Shown: positions 34,513-43,312 of the stretch, piece after piece | Position numbering within the stretch: the stretch's first letter is position 1 | Layout of the letters: every line of letters starts with the position of its first letter | Notes under the pieces: generated by a model | Told to the model about the DNA's origin: nothing | The model's input: the letters and a program-made list of their open reading frames with translations, nothing else | Database searches by the model: none | Translations under genes and position numbers: made by a program | From: Prolixibacteraceae bacterium | GTDB taxonomy: Bacteria > Bacteroidota > Bacteroidia > Bacteroidales > Prolixibacteraceae | Reading direction: 5' to 3' | Assembly: GCA_018648265.1 (NCBI GenBank) | Contig: JABGRN010000038.1 | Coordinates: 1-46,181, forward strand | DNA length: 46,181 bases

Positions 34513-35460
34513 ATGGTACAGCAAAATTTTTTGTGGGGACACGAAAAAAGATATAACGATTTCCCAAGCTATTTCAAAAAGAAATTTGCCGAACGTGTTC
34601 AAAAGGTTTCAATTGATGCTGGTTTTACCTGCCCCAACCGCGATGGAACAAAAGGAAAAGGTGGGTGTACCTACTGCAATAACAAAACTTTTAAACCCAC
34701 TTATTGTAATCTCGAAAATAGTGTGACCAGCCAGATTCAGCAGGGTGTCGATTTTTTTGCAAAAAAATATCACGCCATGAAATTTCTGGCTTATTTCCAG
34801 GCTTTTACTAATACTTATGCACCACTCGAAAACCTGAAATTATTGTATGAAGAAGCTTTGCGGCATCCAAAAATTGTTGGTTTGGTAATATCCACACGGC
34901 CAGATTCTGTTGATGAAAAATTACTTGACTACCTGGCTGAACTCAGTAAAAAAGTTTACGTGATGGTGGAATTTGGATTGGAATCGCATCTCGATAAAAC
35001 ACTCAAATCAATTAATCGCGGGCACACATTTGCCGATTCGGTGTGGGCATTGGAGCAAACCGCCAAACGAGGGATTAATAATTGTGCCCATTTAATTGTT
35101 GGGCTTTCGGGAGAAACCCGGAACGATTGGCTGGAACAGGCAAAAGTAATTTCGCAACTACCGGTGAAAAACCTGAAGTTGCACCAATTGCAAATTCATA
35201 AAGAAACAGTTTTGGAACAACAGTATTGGGGAAATCCGGCGATGTTTAACATCTTTTCTGCCGAAGAATATATTGAACTGGTTGTTGATTATCTTGAATT
35301 CCTGAACCCTAAAATTATTGTAGAGCGGTTTATTAGTCAGGCACCACCTGAAATGCTTGTTGCACCAAAATGGGGTTTAAAAAACTTTGAATTTGTTGCA
35401 AAAGTAGAAAAACGTCTCGCCGAAAGAAATACCTGGCAAGGTCGGTTGTTTCAATCTTAG
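34513..35460 (+). CDS. YhcC-type (TIGR01212) radical SAM protein
   Basis: A 315-aa radical SAM enzyme. The cluster cysteines are C40, C52 and C55 (TCPNRDGTKGKGGCTYC), the unusual C-x11-C-x2-C spacing of the TIGR01212/YhcC family. RPDSVDEKLLDYL and VEFGLES are later family blocks. Its substrate is not established in general. It is probably monocistronic, followed by repeat copy B. Confidence 0.92.
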   Translation: MVQQNFLWGHEKRYNDFPSYFKKKFAERVQKVSIDAGFTCPNRDGTKGKGGCTYCNNKTFKPTYCNLENSVTSQIQQGVDFFAKKYHAMKFLAYFQAFTNTYAPLENLKLLYEEALRHPKIVGLVISTRPDSVDEKLLDYLAELSKKVYVMVEFGLESHLDKTLKSINRGHTFADSVWALEQTAKRGINNCAHLIVGLSGETRNDWLEQAKVISQLPVKNLKLHQLQIHKETVLEQQYWGNPAMFNIFSAEEYIELVVDYLEFLNPKIIVERFISQAPPEMLVAPKWGLKNFEFVAKVEKRLAERNTWQGRLFQS

Positions 35461-35563
35461 AAATTGCTTGCTTTTTGGGAAGACTTATAATATCGATTAT
35501 ACCTTTTTTAAGAAATTAAAGCATATTTATTTCTCCATAAAATCACCTGATTTGCTTGTGGTC

Positions 35564-35749
35564 AAATACCTGTATTTGTGAACTTGAATTGAATGATGAA
35601 CACCGATTAACGTATGCTGATTTGTAATTTAATCCGAAAACTTCGGTATTCTAAAATCGATAATCGGTGTTCGATATTAAAATGCGAAATGATTAGTAGC
35701 CCCTTTTTATAGGCAATACAAAGCCATCTTCTCAGAAAGTGATTTTTAC
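35564..35749. repeat. Dispersed intergenic repeat, copy B (3' side of the AbgT gene)
   Basis: Similar to 15861-16051. Within it GAACACCGATTAACG (35599-35613) and CGATAATCGGTGTTC (35659-35673) are near-perfect inverted arms, and the similarity extends outward (GAATTGAATGAT against ATATTAAAATGCG), so the element is palindromic and MITE-like. It ends exactly at the AbgT stop codon. No gene is present in the 35461-35749 spacer. Confidence 0.8.
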
Positions 35750-37288
35750 TTAACCGGGCAGTGTATAATGAATCCCCGCGCCTGGCCCAATTGGTATTCC
35801 TAAAAGCAGCCATACCACTAAAAGTATAATCCATAAAATCAGGAAAACAAATGAATATGGAATCATGGTTGCAATAATAGTTCCGATACCAACTTTTGGA
35901 TTGTATTTTTGGAAGTAAGCAATTATAAGTGCAAAGAAACTCATCATTGGAGAAATCACGTTTGTAACGCTGTCGCCTATCCGATAAACTACTTGTGATA
36001 ATTCCGGCGAATATCCCATGATCATAAACATTGGAATAAAAATAGGTGCAAGAATTGCCCATTTCGCCGAGGCGCTTCCCATAAGCATATTAATTGCGGC
36101 AGAAAGCAGGATGAAAAGAATCAACATTGGAATGAGGCCGATGTCAGCAGACATAAGAAATCCTGCCCCTTTAACTGCCATAATTATACCAAGATTGCTC
36201 CATTTAAAATACGCTACAAACTGTGCTGCAAAAAATACCAGGACGAGGTATGTAGAAAGTGTTTTCATGGAAATGGCCATGCCTTTCATAACATCTGCAT
36301 CATTTTTATAGGCTCCGGTTGAGAATCCGTAAGCCAGTCCCATTGCACCCGCAGTAATAAATAACATTGCAACCACTCCTTTAATTAAAGGCGAAGTAAG
36401 TAATGCCCCGTCAGTTCCGCGGAAGAAACCATCTGAAGGAATGATCCCGATTAAACTAATGATTATTATTGCCAGCATCGATAAGGATGCCATTAACAAT
36501 CCTTTTTTCTCTTTTTTTGAAAGTTTATCGAATGACCTGTCTTTTTCTTCAACTTCGCCGGTAAATTTGCCCAGCCGTGGTTCAACAATTTTTTCAGTCA
36601 CTAATGTTCCCGCAATAGCAATAACAAAAGTAGATGCCACCATAAAGTAATAATTCGCCGTTGGATTTACTGAATACGACGGATCCAGGATTTGGGCAGC
36701 TTCCTGAGACAATCCTGCAAGCAATGGGTCGATGGTACCTAATATTAAGTTTGCACTAAAACCGCCCGAAACACCGGCAAAAGCTGCGGCCATTCCGGCA
36801 ATTGGATGTCTTCCAACCGCTAAAAAAATAACACCGGCAAGCGGGATTAATAAAACATATCCAATGTCTGATGCAAAATTTGAAAGTATCCCTGTAAAAA
36901 CAACAACAAATGTTAGAATAAGACGGGGTGAGTTTAATACCAGTAAACGAATACCAGCATTTATTAATCCGCTTTGTTCGGCAATACCAATACCAAGCAT
37001 GGCTACCATTACAATACCGAGGGGTGCAAATCCGGTGAAATTATTCACCATTTCGAGCATTATCCTGTGAATGCCGTCGTGAGATAAAAGATTGACAGGC
37101 CTAACAATTTCTTTAGTTCCCGGATGAATAACTTCCCAGCCTAAAAAATATCCAACAGCTGATAATATCAAGGCCGCCAAAGCAAAAAGAGCAAATAAGG
37201 TGGCCGGATGTGGTAAAGCATTACCAGCTCTTTCCGTCCAATTTAACATTCGTTGAAATAGCCCGGTCCTTTTCTTTGATTTGCTCAT
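35750..37288 (-). CDS. AbgT family transporter
   Basis: A 512-aa inner-membrane protein with about 11-13 hydrophobic segments. It starts with a basic cytoplasmic arm (SKKRTGLFQRMLNWTERAGNALPHPATLF), an AbgT hallmark, and carries GVSGGFSANLILGTIDPLLAGLSQEAA and AKWAILAPIFIPMFMIMG. The family takes up p-aminobenzoyl-glutamate or exports sulfonamide-like compounds. No abgAB hydrolase is adjacent, so the substrate is unclear. It is monocistronic with a -7 box upstream. Confidence 0.93.
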   Translation of the reverse strand: MSKSKKRTGLFQRMLNWTERAGNALPHPATLFALFALAALILSAVGYFLGWEVIHPGTKEIVRPVNLLSHDGIHRIMLEMVNNFTGFAPLGIVMVAMLGIGIAEQSGLINAGIRLLVLNSPRLILTFVVVFTGILSNFASDIGYVLLIPLAGVIFLAVGRHPIAGMAAAFAGVSGGFSANLILGTIDPLLAGLSQEAAQILDPSYSVNPTANYYFMVASTFVIAIAGTLVTEKIVEPRLGKFTGEVEEKDRSFDKLSKKEKKGLLMASLSMLAIIIISLIGIIPSDGFFRGTDGALLTSPLIKGVVAMLFITAGAMGLAYGFSTGAYKNDADVMKGMAISMKTLSTYLVLVFFAAQFVAYFKWSNLGIIMAVKGAGFLMSADIGLIPMLILFILLSAAINMLMGSASAKWAILAPIFIPMFMIMGYSPELSQVVYRIGDSVTNVISPMMSFFALIIAYFQKYNPKVGIGTIIATMIPYSFVFLILWIILLVVWLLLGIPIGPGAGIHYTLPG

Positions 37289-37321
37289 TAAAATATGGAT
37301 TTACTGATGTAATATGGGGCG

Positions 37322-37329
37322 CAAAAATA
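37322..37329 (-). promoter_or_regulatory. -7 box for the AbgT gene
   Basis: On the minus strand TATTTTTGC lies 33 nt before the ATG and matches TAnnTTTGc. No well-spaced -33 box is seen. Confidence 0.45.
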
Positions 37330-37559
37330 TTAAAAATTTTCAAACTCCGAAGAGAATTTGTATTGATCGTAAGGATTGGATTTGTTAAAAATTATTCTGA
37401 ATTTCAGATTGTAATATCTTGTATTATTGTAAATTGAATTTATTTATTTGAATAATAAGCCGGTACCGCCAAAAGTTTAAATTGCCTGTAATTTGGTTCC
37501 CAAAAAATACAAAGTCTATGTTTATTTCGAAAACATCTTGTTTTTTCTGAGATGTTATT

Positions 37560-37976
37560 TTAATGTTTCTGTGTCCGGTCGTCGATAACTACCAAGCGGT
37601 ATTTTTTGCCGTTCATAACCACCCGGTGTGTATCGATGTGGAGGTGTTTTGTAACTACCTGGTTACGTATTACAAATTCGCGGATTAATGTTAATTCCGA
37701 AAGGTTTGAGCCGGAAAGCAGTTCACGCATTTGACATCTTTTGCAAAAATTATCATCGCGGGTAATTACTTTTCCACGACGTGTACAACCCATTATTTCG
37801 CAAAACTCGTGTCCTAAAATATCGCCTTTGTCACTTTCAGTTAAATTCTGAAACGATTTGTTAAAATACTTTACTTTGAAATCGTGACCGGTTAAAAAAA
37901 TAGCTTGCGGATGATGTTCAATCAATTGGTTTACCAGATCGTTGGCCTCTTCAATTCGTACAAACTCGAGTTGCAT
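37560..37976 (-). CDS. Stand-alone PAS domain with four clustered cysteines
   Basis: A 138-aa protein with one PAS domain (about 22-135; AIFLTGHDFKVKYFN and LVVIDD at the ends). It has C59 and C64 (FCEIMGC) and C78 and C81 (FCKRC), a C-x4-C-x13-C-x2-C set inserted between PAS helices. The same kind of cysteine-rich insertion occurs in some PAS sensor kinases and could bind zinc or an iron-sulfur cluster, or serve as a redox switch. There is no output domain, so it must act through a partner. It is flanked by ordinary genes, with about 150 nt to DUF4197. Confidence 0.8.
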   Translation of the reverse strand: MQLEFVRIEEANDLVNQLIEHHPQAIFLTGHDFKVKYFNKSFQNLTESDKGDILGHEFCEIMGCTRRGKVITRDDNFCKRCQMRELLSGSNLSELTLIREFVIRNQVVTKHLHIDTHRVVMNGKKYRLVVIDDRTQKH

Positions 37977-38125
37977 GGAAATGATTTTTAATGTGTTAAA
38001 ACTTTTTTCTGCATCAATGAATAATCAAAAACTGATTAATTTTTGGCTGTCGGAAAGTAACAATAAAAAGTAAAACATTCAGTGGAATTATTCTTAATTA
38101 TGAAAAAAATTATCCGCTAGAAAAA

Positions 38126-38881
38126 TTACGCATCGAGCGAACCAAAAACACGTTTTAATAATTCACTTGCACGGGCAAGTGGATCTTTTCTGATAAGTTT
38201 TTCTTCAGCTTCAATTTTCAAAAATAAACCATCGAGTGCTTTGTTTGTAAGGTATTCATCCAAATCAATTTCAACAGGTTTAAACCCTGCAATTTGACCA
38301 ACTATCGAATTGGCAACATCGTTCCATTTCCCGGTTAACAGGTTCCAACTTTGTGCGGTAGAAATGTCGCCAACAAGTTTTTTCTCTACCGAAGCTTTTA
38401 TTTTTGGCCGGTACAATCCAGACAATTCGTTGTAAGTTGTTTTATGCAAATATTGAGTCGCGGCATTATCATCGCCTTTCAAAATTCCAACTGCATCACT
38501 AATTGTCATACTTGTAACACTGTTCACGAAAATAGGTTTGGCTTCTGAAACGGCATCTTCGGCAGCGCGGTTAATTTTTAGCAGAACATCTTCAATCAGT
38601 TGGTTTCCTCCGGGTATCTTATTGATATTTTTAACAATAATATCGGCCTCCGGAGGTAATAAAATCTTTACCAATTCATCTTTGTAATACCCATCGGTAA
38701 CACCCAATTTATCAGCCGATTTATTTGTGCCTACTATTAATGCTTCTTTTAAGCCTGCAATAATTTCGTTTTGGGTTAATGGTTTTCCTTCATCGAGGGT
38801 TTGCTGCGCAATTTGCATTAATTCTGCACATCCTGTTAAAACAAGAATAAGTAGTAAAGGAAAAAATCTGATGGTTTTCAT
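38126..38881 (-). CDS. DUF4197 lipoprotein
   Basis: A 251-aa protein with a lipoprotein signal (cysteine C18 after LTG). The family blocks GLKEALIVGTNKSADKLG, YYKDELVKILLPPEA, DAVGILKGDDNAATQYL and DEYLTNKALDGLFLKIAEEEKLIRKDP-like C-terminus are those of DUF4197, a helical periplasmic family of unknown role. It probably sits in the inner or outer membrane facing the periplasm. It is 55 nt upstream of nothing else on its strand and follows the ygiQ stop by the same distance. Confidence 0.9.
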   Translation of the reverse strand: MKTIRFFPLLLILVLTGCAELMQIAQQTLDEGKPLTQNEIIAGLKEALIVGTNKSADKLGVTDGYYKDELVKILLPPEADIIVKNINKIPGGNQLIEDVLLKINRAAEDAVSEAKPIFVNSVTSMTISDAVGILKGDDNAATQYLHKTTYNELSGLYRPKIKASVEKKLVGDISTAQSWNLLTGKWNDVANSIVGQIAGFKPVEIDLDEYLTNKALDGLFLKIEAEEKLIRKDPLARASELLKRVFGSLDA

Positions 38882-38936
38882 TATTGATATTTTAAATTTT
38901 AATTTTAAGATACGATGTTTTATTTGATTACTGAAT

Positions 38937-40772
38937 TTATTTAAAAAGTTTTTTGATTAAATCTTCCCTCCCTTTTGATTTTAAATCCTGAATAATCGAA
39001 TTTTTGAATTCACGTTTGTACCAAAAGAAAAATTTACGTTGGTTTTCCTTGGCATTTTTATTTCGCGCAGTATATATTTTTTCCAGCGTGTAGGGATGGT
39101 ACCCCGAGTAGTAAACAACGGTTGCCAGTGTCATAGGTGTTGGTGTAAAATCCTGCACTTGTTCTAATCTGAAATTCATGTCTTTTGTTTTGATGGCGAG
39201 GTTTGCCATGTCTTCCGATTTACTGCCCGGATGGCTTGATATAAAATATGGAATTAATTGCTGGTTTAGTTTTTCTTCGTTATTTATTTTGATGAATTCC
39301 GTGTTTAACTGCTCAAATAAATTAAATGAAGGTTTGCGCATAAATTTCAATACTTCGTCAGACGAGTGTTCGGGCGCTACTTTTAATCTTCCGGAAACAT
39401 GGTGTTTAATAACCTCACGTAAATAATTTTTGTTGTTTTTGTTTGTTTCTTCATTGCCGGTTTTTTCTAAAATCATATCGTAACGGATTCCACTTCCAAC
39501 AAATGCTTTTTTAACTTTTGGGTTATTCCGTACTTTTTCGTAGAGGTCGAGCATGGGTTTATGGTTGGTGTCAAGGTTTTTACAAATGGCTGGAAATATG
39601 CACGACGGACGTTTGCATTTTTTGCATATTTCTTCGTGAATCCCCTTCATTTTGTACATGTTTGCCGATGGGCCTCCCAAATCGGAAATGTATCCTTTAA
39701 AATCGGGCATTTTGGTTACCTTTTCTACTTCATTTAAAATCGATTTTTCTGAACGGCTGGCAATGAATTTTCCCTGGTGTGCCGAAATAGTGCAGAATGT
39801 ACATCCGCCAAAACATCCTCTGTGAATATTTATGGAATGTCGAATCATTTCATAAGCTGGAATTGCCCCTTTATTTTTGTACCGTGGATGTGGAAGCCTC
39901 GTGTAGGGAAGATCATAAACCTTGTCTATTTCTTTTTCTTTAAAAGTTGGCCATGGCGGATTTACCACAACCTTTTTATTGCCCGCTTTCTGCGTCAGTT
40001 TTTTAGCTTCCATTTTGTTCGACTCCTCTTCGATGTGCATAAAATTGCGCGCAAATTTCTTTTTATCCGAAAGGCAATCTTCATGCGAGAAAAGTCCGAA
40101 TTCATCCCAATTTTTTTTGGTAGCATATTTTTCATCCGGTTCAATTAAAAATGCAGTTTGAGGAATGGTTGTCAATTTTGAAACCGGAACTCCTTTTTTT
40201 ATTAGTTGAGTAAATTCAACAATAGATTTTTCGCCCATGCCATAAAAAAGTATGTCGGCATTCGAGTCAACCAAAATAGATGGCATTAATTTATCCGACC
40301 AGTAATCGTAGTGTGTTACCCGCCGCAATGAAGCTTCAATTCCCCCGATTACAAGTGGCACATCAGGGAAAAGTTCTTTGATAATTTTTGAATAGGTTAT
40401 TGTGGTGTAGTCGGGTCTGAATCCTGTGTTACCACCAACTGTATAAGCATCGTTAGATCGCTTTCGTTTGCCGGCAGTGTAGTGGTTGACCATCGAATCC
40501 ATGTTGCCGCCAGTTACGGCAAAAAAGAGACGCGGCTTGCCCAGTTTTTTAAAATCACGCAAATCGTCTTTCCAGTTGGGTTGCGGAACAATTGCCACTT
40601 TTAATCCTTCAGCTTCTAAAATCCGGCCTATTACTGCGGCTCCAAAAGAAGGGTGATCAATGTAGGCATCTCCTGTAAACAGGATTACATCTATTACATC
40701 CCAACCCAATTGATTTGTCTCTTTTTTCGAAGTTGGCAACCATAAACTAATATCTGTTTTAATATCCGACAT
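38937..40772 (-). CDS. YgiQ family radical SAM protein
   Basis: A 611-aa protein. An N-terminal cobalamin-binding-like Rossmann region (about 1-200, with DVILFTGDAYIDHPSFGAAVIGR) is followed by the radical SAM core with cysteines C320, C324 and C327 (HRGCFGGCTFC). A later block includes CKKCKRPSCIFP, with further cysteines. YgiQ proteins are conserved but of unknown function. The gene is probably in its own unit or cotranscribed with DUF4197 (55 nt apart). Confidence 0.93.
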   Translation of the reverse strand: MSDIKTDISLWLPTSKKETNQLGWDVIDVILFTGDAYIDHPSFGAAVIGRILEAEGLKVAIVPQPNWKDDLRDFKKLGKPRLFFAVTGGNMDSMVNHYTAGKRKRSNDAYTVGGNTGFRPDYTTITYSKIIKELFPDVPLVIGGIEASLRRVTHYDYWSDKLMPSILVDSNADILFYGMGEKSIVEFTQLIKKGVPVSKLTTIPQTAFLIEPDEKYATKKNWDEFGLFSHEDCLSDKKKFARNFMHIEEESNKMEAKKLTQKAGNKKVVVNPPWPTFKEKEIDKVYDLPYTRLPHPRYKNKGAIPAYEMIRHSINIHRGCFGGCTFCTISAHQGKFIASRSEKSILNEVEKVTKMPDFKGYISDLGGPSANMYKMKGIHEEICKKCKRPSCIFPAICKNLDTNHKPMLDLYEKVRNNPKVKKAFVGSGIRYDMILEKTGNEETNKNNKNYLREVIKHHVSGRLKVAPEHSSDEVLKFMRKPSFNLFEQLNTEFIKINNEEKLNQQLIPYFISSHPGSKSEDMANLAIKTKDMNFRLEQVQDFTPTPMTLATVVYYSGYHPYTLEKIYTARNKNAKENQRKFFFWYKREFKNSIIQDLKSKGREDLIKKLFK

Positions 40773-40913
40773 CTTTCAGCTTTAAGTAATGTAACAATCA
40801 AATTTCAATTTAGATGCGTTAATCTTTATTTATTTGAAAATCAGTAAAAATAAAATTTAATAACGGAACCCCTGTTGTTTAGCATCAATAAAAGGATTAT
40901 TAAAAAAACATTC

Positions 40914-40921
40914 TATTTTTG
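40914..40921 (+). promoter_or_regulatory. -7 box for the fused acyltransferase gene
   Basis: TATTTTTG lies 44 nt before ATG 40966 and matches TAnnTTTG. Confidence 0.4.
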
Positions 40922-40965
40922 TATATCACATTTATATAGGTTTTTTTACTGAAATGCAGCAATAA

Positions 40966-42756
40966 ATGGAATTATTAAAACCGAAGGATATTTTTAAAGC
41001 ACGTCCTGCTTTTACTTTTCTTGGAGGCGAATATTTTGCCAGGTTTTTAATGTACATTCTCCGTTTTAATAAGCTGAATAAAATATATAATCAGATTACC
41101 GAAAAGCAAGGGATTGATTTTATAGATGAAGTTACACGCATTTTAAAATTTAATATTGAGTTCGATAATAATGAACTTAAGCGAATTCCCAAAACCGGAT
41201 CATTAATTGTGGTTGCCAATCACCCTCTTGGAGGTCTCGATGGACTGTTACTGATAAAATATTTATCGATGGTCCGCCCCGATGTTAAGGTGATTGCCAA
41301 TTTCCTCCTCCAGAAAATTGAACCTGTTTCAAATTATTTTATTGCTGATAATTCCTCAAAAAGTAATAGTTCAGATACAAATTTAAATGGAACTAAGGAG
41401 GCCATAAATCATTTAAAAAATAATGGCGTCCTTTGCCTTTTTCCGGCTGGCGATGTTAGCACATACGGTACATTCAACAGTGCAAGCGACCAGGTTTGGC
41501 AATTCCCGATAGTCAAATTTGTAAAAAAATCGAAGGTGCCCGTTATTCCAATTCATTTTCAGGGAACCAACAGCCGCCTGTTCCATTTTTTTGCAAGAAT
41601 TCATCCCGCACTCTGTCAGGTAAGGCTTCCTTCCGAATTATTGAGTAAACGTCATAAAACCCTAAAAATCAGAATTGGAAATCCGATTAGAGTGGCTGAG
41701 CAGGATAAATTTTACGATGTTTACCAATTTGGTCGCTTTTTGCGTGCCAAAACTTATAGCATGGAATCGAAAATTGAAGTAAAAAGGTTTTTTAATTATA
41801 ACCTAAAACAATCGGCAAAACCCGAACGAATTATCGATCCGGTTCCAAAGGAAAAAATACTAAAGGAAATTCAGAAAATTAAACAGGAATATACACTTTT
41901 CAGTTTGAAAAATTATACTGTATATTGTGCCCCTTCAAAAGAAATTCCGAATATATTAAATGAAATTGGACGTTTGCGGGAAATCACTTTCAGGGAAGTG
42001 GGAGAGGGTACTAATCAAAGTATCGATATCGATGAATTTGATTTGTACTACAACCAAATGTTTATTTGGGACAACGATGAACAACGATTGGTTGGAGCCT
42101 ACAGAATTGGAAAGGGCAGTGATATTGTGGCTCAATACGGGAAACGCGGTTTTTACCTGCACACGCTTTTTCGTATCGACGACAAATTTAAACCAGTGTT
42201 GAATGAAAGTCTGGAGTTGGGCCGTTCGTTTGTGATTAAAGAATACCAACGTAAGTTAATGCCATTGTTTTTGTTGTGGAAAGGTATTTTATTTTTTTTA
42301 TTGAAAAACCCGGAATACCGTTATTTAATTGGACCGGTGAGTATTAGCAATAATTATTCAAAGATATCGAAAGACCTGATAATCAGGTTTATCATGTCGA
42401 ACCATCTGAACTGGAGAATGGCCATGCATATAAAGCCCCGAAACAGTTATAAATTTAAAAGTAACAATCCGGACATAAATATTCTGATGGATAACTTAGA
42501 ACACGACATTAACAGACTTGACAAAACCATTGGCGATTTGGATGAATTAAACTCTGGTCTTCCGGTGTTGCTTAAAAAGTACATTAAATTGAATGCTAAA
42601 ATAATAGGTTTCAATGTTGATCCTAAATTTAATAATTGTCTCGACGGATTAATTGTACTCGATGTTTACGATGTTCCAAAAAATACTGTCGAATCGCTTT
42701 CTAAAGAAGTTAACGACGGTTCAATTCTCGAACGGTTTTACAGCAGCAGAGAGTGA
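40966..42756 (+). CDS. Fused PlsC-type O-acyltransferase and OlsB-type N-acyltransferase (aminolipid synthesis)
   Basis: A 596-aa two-domain protein. Residues about 60-275 are an O-acyltransferase of PlsC type: H86-x5-D92 in VANHPLGGLDG, FPAGDVST, and VIPIHFQGTNSR. Residues about 310-520 resemble the OlsB/GlsB N-acyltransferase (GNAT-like; LREITFREVGEGT, LGRSFVIKEYQ, YLIGPVSISNNY). The same two activities make ornithine lipids (OlsB/OlsA, or fused OlsF) and glycine lipids (GlsB/GlsA) in Bacteroidota, so a glycine- or ornithine-lipid synthase is likely. The domain order here is O-acyl first. The amino acid acceptor cannot be read. Confidence 0.85.
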   Translation: MELLKPKDIFKARPAFTFLGGEYFARFLMYILRFNKLNKIYNQITEKQGIDFIDEVTRILKFNIEFDNNELKRIPKTGSLIVVANHPLGGLDGLLLIKYLSMVRPDVKVIANFLLQKIEPVSNYFIADNSSKSNSSDTNLNGTKEAINHLKNNGVLCLFPAGDVSTYGTFNSASDQVWQFPIVKFVKKSKVPVIPIHFQGTNSRLFHFFARIHPALCQVRLPSELLSKRHKTLKIRIGNPIRVAEQDKFYDVYQFGRFLRAKTYSMESKIEVKRFFNYNLKQSAKPERIIDPVPKEKILKEIQKIKQEYTLFSLKNYTVYCAPSKEIPNILNEIGRLREITFREVGEGTNQSIDIDEFDLYYNQMFIWDNDEQRLVGAYRIGKGSDIVAQYGKRGFYLHTLFRIDDKFKPVLNESLELGRSFVIKEYQRKLMPLFLLWKGILFFLLKNPEYRYLIGPVSISNNYSKISKDLIIRFIMSNHLNWRMAMHIKPRNSYKFKSNNPDINILMDNLEHDINRLDKTIGDLDELNSGLPVLLKKYIKLNAKIIGFNVDPKFNNCLDGLIVLDVYDVPKNTVESLSKEVNDGSILERFYSSRE

Positions 42757-42926
42757 TTGAAGGACTGAATGAGAGATTGAGTGATTTATATTATATTTTA
42801 GTCCGTCGGTAAACAAGCACTTTTGTTTATTAATATTTCAGCTCCTTTTTAGATCGTTTTTAAGCTTCTTCGTTTTCAATCTAAACTGAAAGTCCAGGTA
42901 TTTTATTGGTAATCCCTTCTTCTAAA

Positions 42927-43056
42927 TTATACCAATTGTTCTTCAAAATACCGCAAGGTAAATTTTGAAGTTACAATCGTTAATACCAATAATACAATAA
43001 CGAAGCAGACTGAACTAAGTGAAAGTTTGCGACATTTTGTTGTCAAATCGGTATTA
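42927..43056. repeat. 130-bp MITE-like element, copy 2
   Basis: It begins TATACCAATTGTTC and ends AAATCGGTATTA, giving terminal inverted repeats of about 10 bp. Its length equals copy 1 at 22471-22600 and the body is about 70% similar by eye, with GCGACATTTTGTTGTCAAAT near the end. Confidence 0.75.
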
Positions 43057-43192
43057 TCCCCTTCCAGGACATTGCTGTGCGATTTAAAAACCGGGGCATT
43101 AATAGGTTCGGTTGTGTGCATCTCAATTCCCCTGTTTTTCAATAAAAAAGGTTAATATTATTGCGAAGTGAAATAATACAATCGAAAAATTA

Positions 43193-43200
43193 TAAATTTG
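43193..43200 (+). promoter_or_regulatory. -7 box upstream of the sigma-54 activator operon
   Basis: TAAATTTGC matches TAnnTTTG and lies about 113 nt before ATG 43313. It implies that the activator operon is read by the housekeeping sigma factor. Confidence 0.4.
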
Positions 43201-43312
43201 CAAATTGAAAAAGGAGTTTGTGTTATTTGAATTTTTTGAAAAGTGTTTATGAACTTTGGTTTTTGAAATTTCCTCCTGTCATTTGGCAGCGAGGTAAGTA
43301 AGGGCTATAATT

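Larger units (their letters stand above)
42757..43312. other. 556-nt gene-free region with a MITE copy
   Basis: No supported gene. Near 42757-42785 short GAGTGATTGA-type words recur. A 130-bp element occupies 42927-43056. A promoter element for the downstream regulator lies at 43193. A 71-codon minus-strand frame across the MITE was rejected. Confidence 0.5.
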
